Below, one piece after another: positions 29,382-37,565 of a stretch of 64,000 nucleotides of DNA (within the stretch, counting starts at the first letter, position 1; every line of letters starts with the position of its first letter). The stretch spans positions 86,598-150,597 of the forward strand of contig JADHTQ010000003.1 in NCBI GenBank assembly GCA_016784965.1, written 5' to 3'. The stretch is from Bacteriovoracaceae bacterium. GTDB taxonomy: Bacteria; Bdellovibrionota; Bacteriovoracia; Bacteriovoracales; Bacteriovoracaceae. The translations under genes and the position numbers were made by a program. The notes under the pieces are model-generated. The model was given only the letters and a program-made list of their open reading frames with translations. It had not been told where the DNA came from and searched no databases.

Positions 29382-29395
29382 TTTAAGGAAATGAT

Positions 29396-30307
29396 GTGGC
29401 AACTGAAGTTGATATAAGCAATACCAAATTAAAGCATAGCGCTTGTGAAAAGTGTATTAAGTCACTAGGTGCTATTAATGTTGGCGGGAACAGTTTTGTC
29501 GCTTTAGTCAAGATGTATCTCGGAATCGTTGGCGGTAGTGCCGCCCTTTTTGCCGATGGGATACACTCTTTTGGTGATGTCGCTGGCTCTATGACCATGC
29601 TTGTGGGCCTGAAAATTGTCAATAGACCAAATGATGAAAAGTACCCGTACGGATATGGTAAATTCGAATATGTTTCAGCATGTGCAATCTACTCCCTTCT
29701 ATTTGGCGTAGGTGTCTATATTTTTATAATGGCAATACACCTAATTGTTTTAGGCCATGCCGTTAATCCTGATATGGTTACAGTTATAGGTGCTATGATT
29801 TCTCTAGTTGCCAATGAGCTTATGTATCGTCAAAGCTTTTGTGCTGGAAACCAGTTGCATAGTCCATCCATGATTGCCAATGCCCATGAAAAAAGAGCAG
29901 ATGTGTGGTCATCACTAGCGGTTCTTCTTGGAATTGTTGGTTCTAAGTTTGGGTTGTGGTTCTTTGACCCACTGGCTGCACTATTAGTTAGTGGCTTTAT
30001 TTTTAAACTAAGCCTAGAGTCGATATATCACGCTATTCATGGTCTCATGGATCACCAACTACCAGATGAGGACCACGAAATTGTGCTAAATGAATTAAGT
30101 GCAGCAGAAGGCTTTGAGGTTAGGGAAGTAAGAACGAGAGAGTTGGGTCAAAAAATAAGTGTTGAAGTGGAGCTTTTTGCACCAGCAAATAAGGCCCTTA
30201 AGGAGCTGGATGCTCTTCGAAAGGATCTTACAAGAGCAATTTTAGATAGGATAGAAAGACCAGGAGAAGTGCTATTCTATTTTTTTACAAAGAAAGTGAA
30301 ACAATAA
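29396..30307 (+). CDS. mamB: MamB, CDF-family magnetosome iron transporter
   Basis: 303 aa, GTG start after AAGGA. Six-helix cation diffusion facilitator with a cytosolic C-terminal domain. An N-terminal CEKC precedes helix 1 as in MamB and MamM. Helix 2 metal motif HxxxD is intact (H57, D61 in ADGIHSFGD); helix 5 gives E165 and D169 (HEKRAD). DEKYPYGYG and NELMYRQSFCAGN closely follow MamB rather than MamM. MamB moves Fe(II) into the vesicle and also nucleates membrane invagination. The order A-Q-x-B repeats that of Magnetospirillum. Confidence 0.9.
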   Translation: MATEVDISNTKLKHSACEKCIKSLGAINVGGNSFVALVKMYLGIVGGSAALFADGIHSFGDVAGSMTMLVGLKIVNRPNDEKYPYGYGKFEYVSACAIYSLLFGVGVYIFIMAIHLIVLGHAVNPDMVTVIGAMISLVANELMYRQSFCAGNQLHSPSMIANAHEKRADVWSSLAVLLGIVGSKFGLWFFDPLAALLVSGFIFKLSLESIYHAIHGLMDHQLPDEDHEIVLNELSAAEGFEVREVRTRELGQKISVEVELFAPANKALKELDALRKDLTRAILDRIERPGEVLFYFFTKKVKQ

Positions 30308-30328
30308 AAAGAAATTGGGGTTAAGCAA

Positions 30329-31972
30329 GTGAAAGATAATAGTTCTGGTACTGACTTTTGTATGAAACAATTTAAGCCCATTGTGGGTGTTGTTTTAGTC
30401 CTACTTTTGATCGTTGTCGGTTGGACTGTGTACATAGAGTTAGGTTATGGCCAAAGAGGAAGCACAACAACCCTGCACGCAAGAGGCGCAACTAGAGTAG
30501 CAGCATTTAAAATACCCATTAGGATAAACATGTTGATGCATCACGTGTTCAGGGGAAACAATTGTTACCAGTGCCATAAATTGGTTGGTGCACCAGAAAT
30601 GCCCCCTATGCCGGCAAGACCAATATTGCCTAAGGCGCCCATGACTCACCCATTTTGGGGTAAGTGTACAAACTGCCATAAGATACTCGGAGCACCTGCA
30701 GCTGGGGGCAAGCCAGTTGGTTTTGTACCAGTATTTGGAGCGGGCAAAATACCCATCCAAATAGGCCAACTTGTACTTCATCCAAATTACGGAAATGACT
30801 GTATGATGTGCCATATGATCCCCGGTGGAGATCAGAAGCCAGCAATACCAGCTGATCCTATTCAATGGACTATACCGCTACCACATCCATTTTGGGGAGC
30901 ATGCAAAAAGTGTCATGCAATAATAAAAACACCAGCTCCAGGAGCAGCACCAGTAGCGTTTATAAATTCTAAAATTGGTAAAAATTACTTCGGAGCCGAT
31001 TTGCTGACAGTTGATAGGTTACTTGCAGAACAGTTTAATCTTCCCTCCAATAACGGAGTCTTGGTTAACAGTCTCAAACCGCAATCCTATGCAGCGACTG
31101 TTGGGTTTTTGGAAGGAGACATTATTACTGATGTGAATAATATCCCCGTCACAACTCTGGCAGGCTTCGCGCGAGAAATTGATAAGTATATTCCCGGAGA
31201 TAGAATTAATGTAAAGGTAATTCGAAATAAGGGCCGGACAAAAAATTTAAAATTTAAAATGAAAGCGTGGGCTCCAACGGTTGGCGATCCTACAAATAAA
31301 ATTGGGATTTTAGCTACTGGTAAAACCTTGAATTCACCCGTAGCTTTTAGTCTGGTTAATGCGCCCTATATGATTGTCTATGAGTTAGATATTGATAACT
31401 TTTATGCTGTGGCGAACCCTTTTAAGGGTATAGCTAACAACAAAGTATCTAGCTGGATTGTTACAAAAAAAGTAGGCAGTATAGTTACAGGCAATATTAA
31501 TCAATCAGACTTTATAAATCTTCAAAGAAATAATGTTACGGTATATAACTCGGTTTTTGGTACTGCTGCAGATGCAGTTGCTTTGTATCGCCAAGGAGAT
31601 TTGATAGCGAAGAAGGGACCACAGGTAGTGGCCTTTAATCGGAACATAATCAACATTTTGGGTATACCTTCAAATTATGCAGATCCTGCTTCTAATATTG
31701 CACCATCACTAGAAACTGCTCAGTATTTAATTAAAGTGGAGCTGGATCAAAATATGTATGAGGTCATAATCAACCCATATTTTAACCAACCTAAAGTAAA
31801 TGGGTTAATGATGGCCCACTTTCTTGTTGATAATGAGTTTGATGCATTGATTACCAATAAAATAGGCAACAGTACTTTAGTTGAGCTAAAGAAGTTGAAT
31901 GTACAGGTAATAAATGGAGTTAATAGCACTGTTAGTGATGCCATTTTAAATTTTCAAAATGGTAAACTGTAG
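30329..31972 (+). CDS. tetra-magnetochrome / PDZ / double NifX-like membrane protein
   Basis: 547 aa, GTG start. One helix (about 18-36), then four heme-binding CXXCH motifs at C79, C113, C158 and C192. The second and fourth are preceded by HPFWG, and the block 62-120 is repeated at 141-200, so a two-heme magnetochrome module was duplicated. Residues about 222-310 are a PDZ domain. Two NifX/NafY-like domains follow (about 325-426 and 433-547; NAPYMIVYELDIDNFYAVANP and SIVTGNINQSDF in the first). MamP, MamE, MamT and MamX carry magnetochromes, but I know of no such arrangement. It should be a c-type cytochrome facing the magnetosome lumen or periplasm. Likely role: iron oxidation balance (inference). 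Confidence 0.8.
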   Translation: MKDNSSGTDFCMKQFKPIVGVVLVLLLIVVGWTVYIELGYGQRGSTTTLHARGATRVAAFKIPIRINMLMHHVFRGNNCYQCHKLVGAPEMPPMPARPILPKAPMTHPFWGKCTNCHKILGAPAAGGKPVGFVPVFGAGKIPIQIGQLVLHPNYGNDCMMCHMIPGGDQKPAIPADPIQWTIPLPHPFWGACKKCHAIIKTPAPGAAPVAFINSKIGKNYFGADLLTVDRLLAEQFNLPSNNGVLVNSLKPQSYAATVGFLEGDIITDVNNIPVTTLAGFAREIDKYIPGDRINVKVIRNKGRTKNLKFKMKAWAPTVGDPTNKIGILATGKTLNSPVAFSLVNAPYMIVYELDIDNFYAVANPFKGIANNKVSSWIVTKKVGSIVTGNINQSDFINLQRNNVTVYNSVFGTAADAVALYRQGDLIAKKGPQVVAFNRNIINILGIPSNYADPASNIAPSLETAQYLIKVELDQNMYEVIINPYFNQPKVNGLMMAHFLVDNEFDALITNKIGNSTLVELKKLNVQVINGVNSTVSDAILNFQNGKL

Positions 31973-31983
31973 GAGAGTTAAGC

Positions 31984-33681
31984 GTGGAACACTCTGGAAT
32001 TCGTAAGCACGGTCAAGCGATCAAAGGTTATTGTGAAGACATTAATCTGCTCTTCTACCTTTTAGTAATTTTAATTGTTTTGGCAATGTTTTATGTTATT
32101 TTTGGTTGGGGTGAAAGTTCGCGAATTAAAGTTAATTTTGCAGGACGTTCTCCAGAAGTTTTACTGCCTCCAGAAGTTGAACGTGTTGTTCCTCAAGCAG
32201 CCAGAGGTGCCGCTGCTGGTGCAGGTGGTGCAGCTGCCGGTGCACTAAAACCAGTGCCAGAAATTGAGGGAGTAATTTTACCTGCTGCTCCTCCAAAAGT
32301 TAAAAAAGTTGTGTTTGGCTTTGGTGAAAGCACTAAAGTTGGATTAAAGTTGATCCCAATCGATTTATGGCATCTGCAGACTTTAGGACTAAAAAATAAT
32401 GAGGGAGCACTTGTCTATTCTGTAAAAGCTGGATCGATGGCCAGTAAAGCAGGTATTATAGAAAATGACGTTATAATAAGAGTTAATGGAACTGCCATTG
32501 ACAACGCTAATGAGTTTAAAGCAGTTGAGCAGACTTTCATAGATGGAATTAGATACCGCATTAAAATAATTAGAAAAGGAAAGTTTAAAAAACTAAACCT
32601 TGTTTATCATAAAAGTGCATTGGCGGTGGCCCTACAAAATACTGGTCCTCCATGGATTGGTGTCAATGTGCAAAGAATTGATTCAGTGATTGTTAAGCAA
32701 TTTAAGTTGGCGAGTGCTGCCGGTGCAATCGTTGCATCAACCGCTCCCAAGGGGCCAGCGGCAAAAGCTAATATAGTACAAGGTGATATCATTTTAGAAG
32801 TAGATGGCAAAAAAATTATGGGCCCCACTGACCTTCGAGTAATTTTTAAAACCCTAAAGCCAGGCGCTATGATTCCGATCACTATTTTTAGAGATGGTAA
32901 GATGTTTACTACAGATCTGACAGTAGAAACAAAGCCTGCCGGTGGACCTTTGAAACCTAGTTTTTTACCTGCTCCAAGTATTGAGGTTGAGGCCTCTTGG
33001 GTGGGCTTAACTATTGCGACTTTGACTAAAAAAGATGCACAGAGAGTTCGTCTTGGACCCAATACACACGGTGTTTTGGTTGTTGCGGTTGCCAACGGCC
33101 CCGGTTTGGGAGCGGGCTTAATCGGTGATGATGTAATCATCGGGGTAAATGGTCACGCCGTTAATGATCTTAGAGAATTTAAAAAAGCAGTCCAAATGCA
33201 AGAAGGTGTTGTACTAGATGTATTGCGCGATGGCGGGATACATCGCTATATTACAATTGAGCAAGTACGGCCGCACCTTTTGTCAAATATTAAACCTAAT
33301 AAAGCTGGTAGTATTACCCGAGTAGCAGCACTTATGGGTGCTACTAAGCAGGTCGCGGTTGGATCCTATGGCAATGCTTTATTTGATCAGGTTTATCCTT
33401 ATTTTGACAATTCTCCATTTTTTATTATTTATAATCCAAATGATGGCACTTATAAGGCCATTAAAAACCCTGCAGCAGGAGACCTTACTAAAAAACAAAG
33501 ATTTAAGCTGCCAACCGTATTAATAAAGGAAGGGGTGGGAACGATTATTACTGGAAATATGCAACGTGATATACAGTCAGCATTTAAAGCAGAAAACTTT
33601 GAGGTTTTTACAGGCGCTTTTGGCAACACCAACAATATTATCACGATGTATTTAGGTCAGAAATTGATTCAGAGTAACTAG
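31984..33681 (+). CDS. triple-PDZ protein with C-terminal NifX-like domain
   Basis: 565 aa, GTG start with GGAG ahead. One transmembrane helix (about 21-41), an Ala/Gly/Pro-rich linker, then three PDZ domains (about 117-208, 223-316, 338-428) and a NifX-like domain (about 455-562; NSPFFIIYNPNDGTYKAIKNP and GTIITGNMQRD). It lacks CXXCH, so it is not a magnetochrome itself. PDZ plus anchor resembles the C-terminal half of MamE or MamP. The shared NifX-like domain with the preceding gene suggests both bind a common metal ligand or each other. Its stop directly abuts the next ATG. Confidence 0.78.
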   Translation: MEHSGIRKHGQAIKGYCEDINLLFYLLVILIVLAMFYVIFGWGESSRIKVNFAGRSPEVLLPPEVERVVPQAARGAAAGAGGAAAGALKPVPEIEGVILPAAPPKVKKVVFGFGESTKVGLKLIPIDLWHLQTLGLKNNEGALVYSVKAGSMASKAGIIENDVIIRVNGTAIDNANEFKAVEQTFIDGIRYRIKIIRKGKFKKLNLVYHKSALAVALQNTGPPWIGVNVQRIDSVIVKQFKLASAAGAIVASTAPKGPAAKANIVQGDIILEVDGKKIMGPTDLRVIFKTLKPGAMIPITIFRDGKMFTTDLTVETKPAGGPLKPSFLPAPSIEVEASWVGLTIATLTKKDAQRVRLGPNTHGVLVVAVANGPGLGAGLIGDDVIIGVNGHAVNDLREFKKAVQMQEGVVLDVLRDGGIHRYITIEQVRPHLLSNIKPNKAGSITRVAALMGATKQVAVGSYGNALFDQVYPYFDNSPFFIIYNPNDGTYKAIKNPAAGDLTKKQRFKLPTVLIKEGVGTIITGNMQRDIQSAFKAENFEVFTGAFGNTNNIITMYLGQKLIQSN

Positions 33682-34629
33682 ATGATGTTTAGAGTTTTTA
33701 TTGGATTAATAATTATTTTTTCAGGAGTTACTAGGGCACAAATCGATCCGTTAGGGGCTTTACAAGAAAGACAAAATGATGCCATCGCGCGGGCCAAATA
33801 CAGTGTAGTGCATATTAAGGCGTATGATAAAAGAACTCCAGGTCTTGAAAATATAGGTTCGGGAGTGATCGTCCACCAACAAGGGTTCATTGTAACCAAT
33901 GACCATGTGGTAAATGGGTTTGATACAATTGAGGTAACAATTAATCGTGGGAGAAAACACGTAATATACACTGCCTCGATTCTTAAGTCTGATCCTAAGG
34001 CCGACTTGTCGCTAATTAAAGTCAATGGAAGTGTTTTGCTATACCCAATACAGCTTCCCAAGAACAAACTGTTAGATATAGGGGCGACTGTTTTTGTAAT
34101 TGGAAGTCCTTTTGGATTAGATCATACTGTGACAAAAGGAATTGTAAGTAAACGAAGAAGGTCAGTGGTGATAGGTGGCATTGTATACAGTGAGATGATT
34201 CAAACTGATGCAAATATTAATCAGGGGAACTCTGGTGGAGCTGTTATTAATATGAATGGTGAAATAATTGGGATCGCTAGTGCGATATACTCAGAAACCA
34301 CTAATTCATCGGGCATTGGGTTTGCCATACCTATTGCAAGAGTAAAAGATTTTTATCAAGCCGAAGTACAGCAACATAAGAAAAAATTCTTGAAGAAGCT
34401 GCGAACTAAAGATCTAACGCTGCCATTTAAGCGTATTTTAGATAATCAAATATATTTACCAATGGTTGATAGAAGCTCTAAGCAGTTTCAAATGGAAAAA
34501 CAAAGACGATCATACCATCTGTCATCAGCACTTCTAGTTAAGTATACAACTATTTTAGTTTTAATTACTTTTGCAATCATGGTAGCAATTATCTTGTTTC
34601 TAAGAAGAAAAACGGTGGTGCTGGCATGA
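33682..34629 (+). CDS. mamE: MamE-type HtrA serine protease with intact triad, no PDZ
   Basis: 315 aa. A signal or anchor helix comes first, then a trypsin-like domain with His75 (VTNDHVVNG), Asp108 (PKADLS) and Ser184 (QGNSGG), so catalysis is expected. QTDANINQGNSGGAVI is the family signature. A second helix sits at the C-terminus (about 286-308) instead of PDZ or magnetochrome domains. In Magnetospirillum, MamE fuses protease, magnetochromes and PDZ; here those modules are on separate adjacent genes. It would process magnetosome proteins to trigger crystal maturation. Start ATGATG lies immediately after the previous stop. Confidence 0.8.
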   Translation: MMFRVFIGLIIIFSGVTRAQIDPLGALQERQNDAIARAKYSVVHIKAYDKRTPGLENIGSGVIVHQQGFIVTNDHVVNGFDTIEVTINRGRKHVIYTASILKSDPKADLSLIKVNGSVLLYPIQLPKNKLLDIGATVFVIGSPFGLDHTVTKGIVSKRRRSVVIGGIVYSEMIQTDANINQGNSGGAVINMNGEIIGIASAIYSETTNSSGIGFAIPIARVKDFYQAEVQQHKKKFLKKLRTKDLTLPFKRILDNQIYLPMVDRSSKQFQMEKQRRSYHLSSALLVKYTTILVLITFAIMVAIILFLRRKTVVLA

Positions 34630-35468
34630 GTAAGCGGATAATTATTGTAGTAGTAGCGATCTTTTTTATAGGTGTTTTTTACTTTGGTTATAATTCACAT
34701 AAGAGTGTAATGATACCTCTGCCAAATACCAATTGGAAGACAAAAAGCAGAACACTTCGTAGGTTTCAAAATCTTCCACCTGCTAACCTGACAAAAGACC
34801 AGGTTATGATCAACGAAACTATCCAACATAGTACTAATAAACTTTTGGTAAAAGTTAGACCTTGTGTCGTGAGTGTAATCAGTTATAGTGCCGCACCCTT
34901 GAGACATAATGGTGAATTTTTTGGTAAGATTTTAGACCCTCACAAAGTGGGCAACAAGTTAATAAGTTCTGGCATTATTGTTGGAAAAAGTGGGCATATC
35001 ATAACTGCCTATGACGCAGTTCCGGCCAATCAAATTGAAGTTAAGCTATTTAGACATGTACCTAACGTGTTTAAAGCTCAAATCCAAAAGGTAGATAAAA
35101 ACCTTCATCTAGCATTGCTAAAAATTGTAGACCCTGGCAACTTCCCAGTTTGTAATCTGGGTAACTCCAGTGTACTAAATGTAGGCGACCTAGTATATGC
35201 AGTTGGCAGCCCTTACGGTTTTTCTCAAACGGTCACCTCTGGAATAATCAGTAGCAATCGTAAGAAAATGAATGTTCACGGTGATATCTTTCAAAAATTG
35301 ATCCAGACTGATGCGGCCATAAACAAGGGAAACAATGGAGGTCCTCTAGTCAATATAAGGGGAGAAGTTATTGGGATTAATGCGATTGTTTATTCGACAA
35401 ATGCCGGAAATGCAGGTATTAACTTTGCTATACCTGTAAACGATGTGAAGACTTTACTTCAAAAGTAG
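34626..35468 (+). CDS. mamO: MamO-type degenerate HtrA pseudoprotease
   Basis: 280 aa, overlapping the previous gene in an ATGA. One N-terminal helix, then a trypsin fold aligned to its neighbour, but all three catalytic positions are changed: His to Asp130 (ITAYDAV), Asp to His161 (NLHLAL), Ser to Asn237 (NKGNNGG). Loss of the triad with retention of the fold is the hallmark of MamO, where the domain acts by binding metal and activating MamE. The TauE-like permease normally fused to MamO is missing here and is encoded at 40976. Name assigned by this logic, not by alignment. Confidence 0.75.
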   Translation: MSKRIIIVVVAIFFIGVFYFGYNSHKSVMIPLPNTNWKTKSRTLRRFQNLPPANLTKDQVMINETIQHSTNKLLVKVRPCVVSVISYSAAPLRHNGEFFGKILDPHKVGNKLISSGIIVGKSGHIITAYDAVPANQIEVKLFRHVPNVFKAQIQKVDKNLHLALLKIVDPGNFPVCNLGNSSVLNVGDLVYAVGSPYGFSQTVTSGIISSNRKKMNVHGDIFQKLIQTDAAINKGNNGGPLVNIRGEVIGINAIVYSTNAGNAGINFAIPVNDVKTLLQK

Positions 35469-35481
35469 GAGAGGAGGGGCA

Positions 35482-35856
35482 ATGGAGCGGAAGCATTTTT
35501 ATTTTGCTGGTATATTGCTAATCATAATGTTTCTAGTGTTGATTTTTGACTATATGAAACATCATGCACCAGTTAACCAAGGGAGACACCACGCTGTGGT
35601 GCCAGCGCAAAACCCTAATGCTAGACGAGTGAAACTTACCACTCCAGCTACGACAAAATATATTGCCGGAGGGCAGTACATGTGTATGCGATGCTCTCAC
35701 ACTGGAATTCCAAAGTTTAATGGGACTAAAAGTCCCCGATGTTCCATGTGTGGTGGATTTATGCAAACAATTCGGCTGAGTTCAGTAGACGCTGCAAAAA
35801 TTTGCGGCAACTTTCATTGTCCTCATGCAAAAACGGGTGGAAGATTAATTAAATAA
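35482..35856 (+). CDS. membrane-anchored zinc-ribbon-like CxxC protein
   Basis: 124 aa with an N-terminal helix (about 7-23), a His-rich linker (HHAPVNQGRHHAVV) and a ribbon YMCMRCSHTGIPKF followed by PRCSMCGGFM, then another CGNFHCPHAK. The Y-x-C-x2-C-x-H-x-G ... PRC-x2-C pattern recurs in the next protein, so they are paralogs. It may bind Zn or Fe. Part of the magnetosome operon (13 nt spacing). Function unknown. Confidence 0.65.
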   Translation: MERKHFYFAGILLIIMFLVLIFDYMKHHAPVNQGRHHAVVPAQNPNARRVKLTTPATTKYIAGGQYMCMRCSHTGIPKFNGTKSPRCSMCGGFMQTIRLSSVDAAKICGNFHCPHAKTGGRLIK

Positions 35857-35871
35857 TGAAGATAATTTGTG

Positions 35872-36426
35872 ATGAATAAAAACAGCAATTATGTTAATGG
35901 TAGCGATGAAAAGTCTTCACTTATAGTGATTGCTTCTTTTTTTGTGATTACGCTACTAGTAGGCGCTATTTTTCATCACGATAAAAAGAAGATTAATGTA
36001 GATAAAATGAAGATGCCGGCCCAACAGGCAAAAAAAATGCGGAGAATGGCCATTACATTAAAAAAACATATTGCTCGCAATACACCTCCTCAAGCCAAGC
36101 TTAAAGTTAAGCCTCTTATAAAGTCGTTAGCTCTGCTACATTGTGCTATGGATAAAAAAAATTATGTTCCCATGTGTTCTAGATGCAATGTGCCCTTTAC
36201 TAAGGTGGGAGTGTCCCTTCATTGTCCGGTCTGCAAGCAGGAAGCATTATTTATGTGTCCCAATAATATACAAAATAAAATGGTTCTTTGGAATGTGCAC
36301 TCTCATAGGAAAAGGCATGCAAATGCAACATATGTATGTCCTGTATGTGCACATAGTGGACCTCCGCGTTGGGATAGTAGAGGGGCACCAAGATGTCCAT
36401 ATTGTAGAAACATAATGAAGCTTTAA
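35872..36426 (+). CDS. membrane-anchored double-ribbon CxxC protein
   Basis: 184 aa. A GTG at 35869 is an equally possible start. Helix at about 16-36, basic linker, then CSRC and CPVC, a lone Cys (MCPNN) and a final YVCPVCAHSGPPRW with PRCPYC. The last ribbon matches that of the preceding protein. The spacing is rubredoxin/zinc-ribbon-like. Iron or zinc binding is likely, and a role in periplasmic or lumenal iron handling is inference. Confidence 0.65.
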   Translation: MNKNSNYVNGSDEKSSLIVIASFFVITLLVGAIFHHDKKKINVDKMKMPAQQAKKMRRMAITLKKHIARNTPPQAKLKVKPLIKSLALLHCAMDKKNYVPMCSRCNVPFTKVGVSLHCPVCKQEALFMCPNNIQNKMVLWNVHSHRKRHANATYVCPVCAHSGPPRWDSRGAPRCPYCRNIMKL

Positions 36427-36444
36427 GTTAAGTGGGGTAAAGTT

Positions 36445-36672
36445 ATGGCCAAAATATTGTCTTTTTTAATACTTGCTGCGCTAGGGATAGTTTTTGTTAT
36501 CCAAAATAGCGAACATGTAGTCATTCAACTGGTAATTGGAAACCCCATACGAATACGTTTAATCTTTTTACTGTTGGTGTTTTTTGCCATTGGTTACTTG
36601 TTGGCGAAATTTGAAGGACTACATAGAGAAAGAAGATTTAAAAAGAAGCTTGCTAAGATACACAATAAGTGA
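36445..36672 (+). CDS. mamL: MamL/LapA-like two-helix membrane protein
   Basis: 75 aa. Helix, then a short strand-rich segment (NSEHVVIQLVIGNPIRI), helix, and a strongly basic amphipathic tail (HRERRFKKKLAKIHNK). This is the LapA/DUF1049 layout, and MamL of Magnetospirillum shares it, including the basic tail thought to bend membranes. It lies immediately before mamM and mamN, as mamL does in the classical operon, which supports the name. Ordinary LapA is the alternative. Confidence 0.7.
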   Translation: MAKILSFLILAALGIVFVIQNSEHVVIQLVIGNPIRIRLIFLLLVFFAIGYLLAKFEGLHRERRFKKKLAKIHNK

Positions 36673-36683
36673 GGACCTAACTG

Positions 36684-37565
36684 ATGCATTGTGAAAATAA
36701 AAATCGTGATAAATGTGTTCGGTGTCGTGAGCATGCTGGAACGGCACAGCTCGGTGGTACAATATTTTTAACTGTTTTAAAAATTGTAGTGGGTATTTTG
36801 GGTAACTCAAAAGGGTTACTAGCAGATGCAATTCACTCAGCAGCAAACATTGTAACCTCCGCTGCCATTTTTATTAGTAAAAAATGGGGAGACAAACCCG
36901 CAGATAAAGAACACCCATTTGGGCATGGTAAACTTGAATTTGTTACCTCTTCTATGGTTAGTGGTTTGCTCGTTGTGAGTACACTTTATATAATTTGGCA
37001 CTCTCTAGATGAAATACTTCATGGTCACCCCGGTGAGATGCCTCACTGGACTGTTGTAGTTGTGGCCATAATTTCGATTATTGTTAACGAAGCTCTGTTT
37101 CAATACTTACAATGCGTTGGTAATGAATTTAAAAGTAGTAGTATTTTAACCAACTCTTGGGCGATACGTTCAGATAGTTTCTCTTCTATTGCGGTTATAG
37201 CAGGGGTTATAGCCACAAGGTTGGGCTTTACTCACTCTGATGGGTATGTGGCATTAGCGGTTGCTAGTATTATCGTTTATGTATGTTTTAAACTATTCTT
37301 AGACTCCATTATGCATTTGATGGATAAGTCAATTCCACTAGATCAATTAAATGATATTCGTGCCACAATTAACGATGTTGTGGGAGATAGATTGCAAAGT
37401 TTGTCTGCCCGTCTAAATGGTAGAAAAATATGGGTGAACGCAACTCTTAGTTTGGGTACAAATAGCAAAATTAATGTACTAACTGATTATGATGAAAAAA
37501 TCCAAGAGGGTGTCAGGAAGAATCATAAGCAGGTAGACAAGGTACTTGTGGATTTTAAATTATGA
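36684..37565 (+). CDS. mamM: MamM-type CDF transporter with altered metal site
   Basis: 293 aa, six helices and a cytosolic domain. N-terminal CVRC and the KEHPFGHGKLEF block resemble MamM. The transport site looks weakened: helix 2 has H51 but Asn55 where Asp is usual (IHSAAN), and helix 5 has Ala160 with D164 (AIRSD), so two of four ligand positions are non-coordinating. In Magnetospirillum MamM is needed for MamB stability and iron transport, so a partly structural role is possible. Its stop overlaps mamN in an ATGA. Confidence 0.8.
   Translation: MHCENKNRDKCVRCREHAGTAQLGGTIFLTVLKIVVGILGNSKGLLADAIHSAANIVTSAAIFISKKWGDKPADKEHPFGHGKLEFVTSSMVSGLLVVSTLYIIWHSLDEILHGHPGEMPHWTVVVVAIISIIVNEALFQYLQCVGNEFKSSSILTNSWAIRSDSFSSIAVIAGVIATRLGFTHSDGYVALAVASIIVYVCFKLFLDSIMHLMDKSIPLDQLNDIRATINDVVGDRLQSLSARLNGRKIWVNATLSLGTNSKINVLTDYDEKIQEGVRKNHKQVDKVLVDFKL

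Noticed and set aside
33338..33523. Plus-strand frame inside the triple-PDZ gene
   Set aside because: Wholly nested in another frame of a confident gene, with no start signal.
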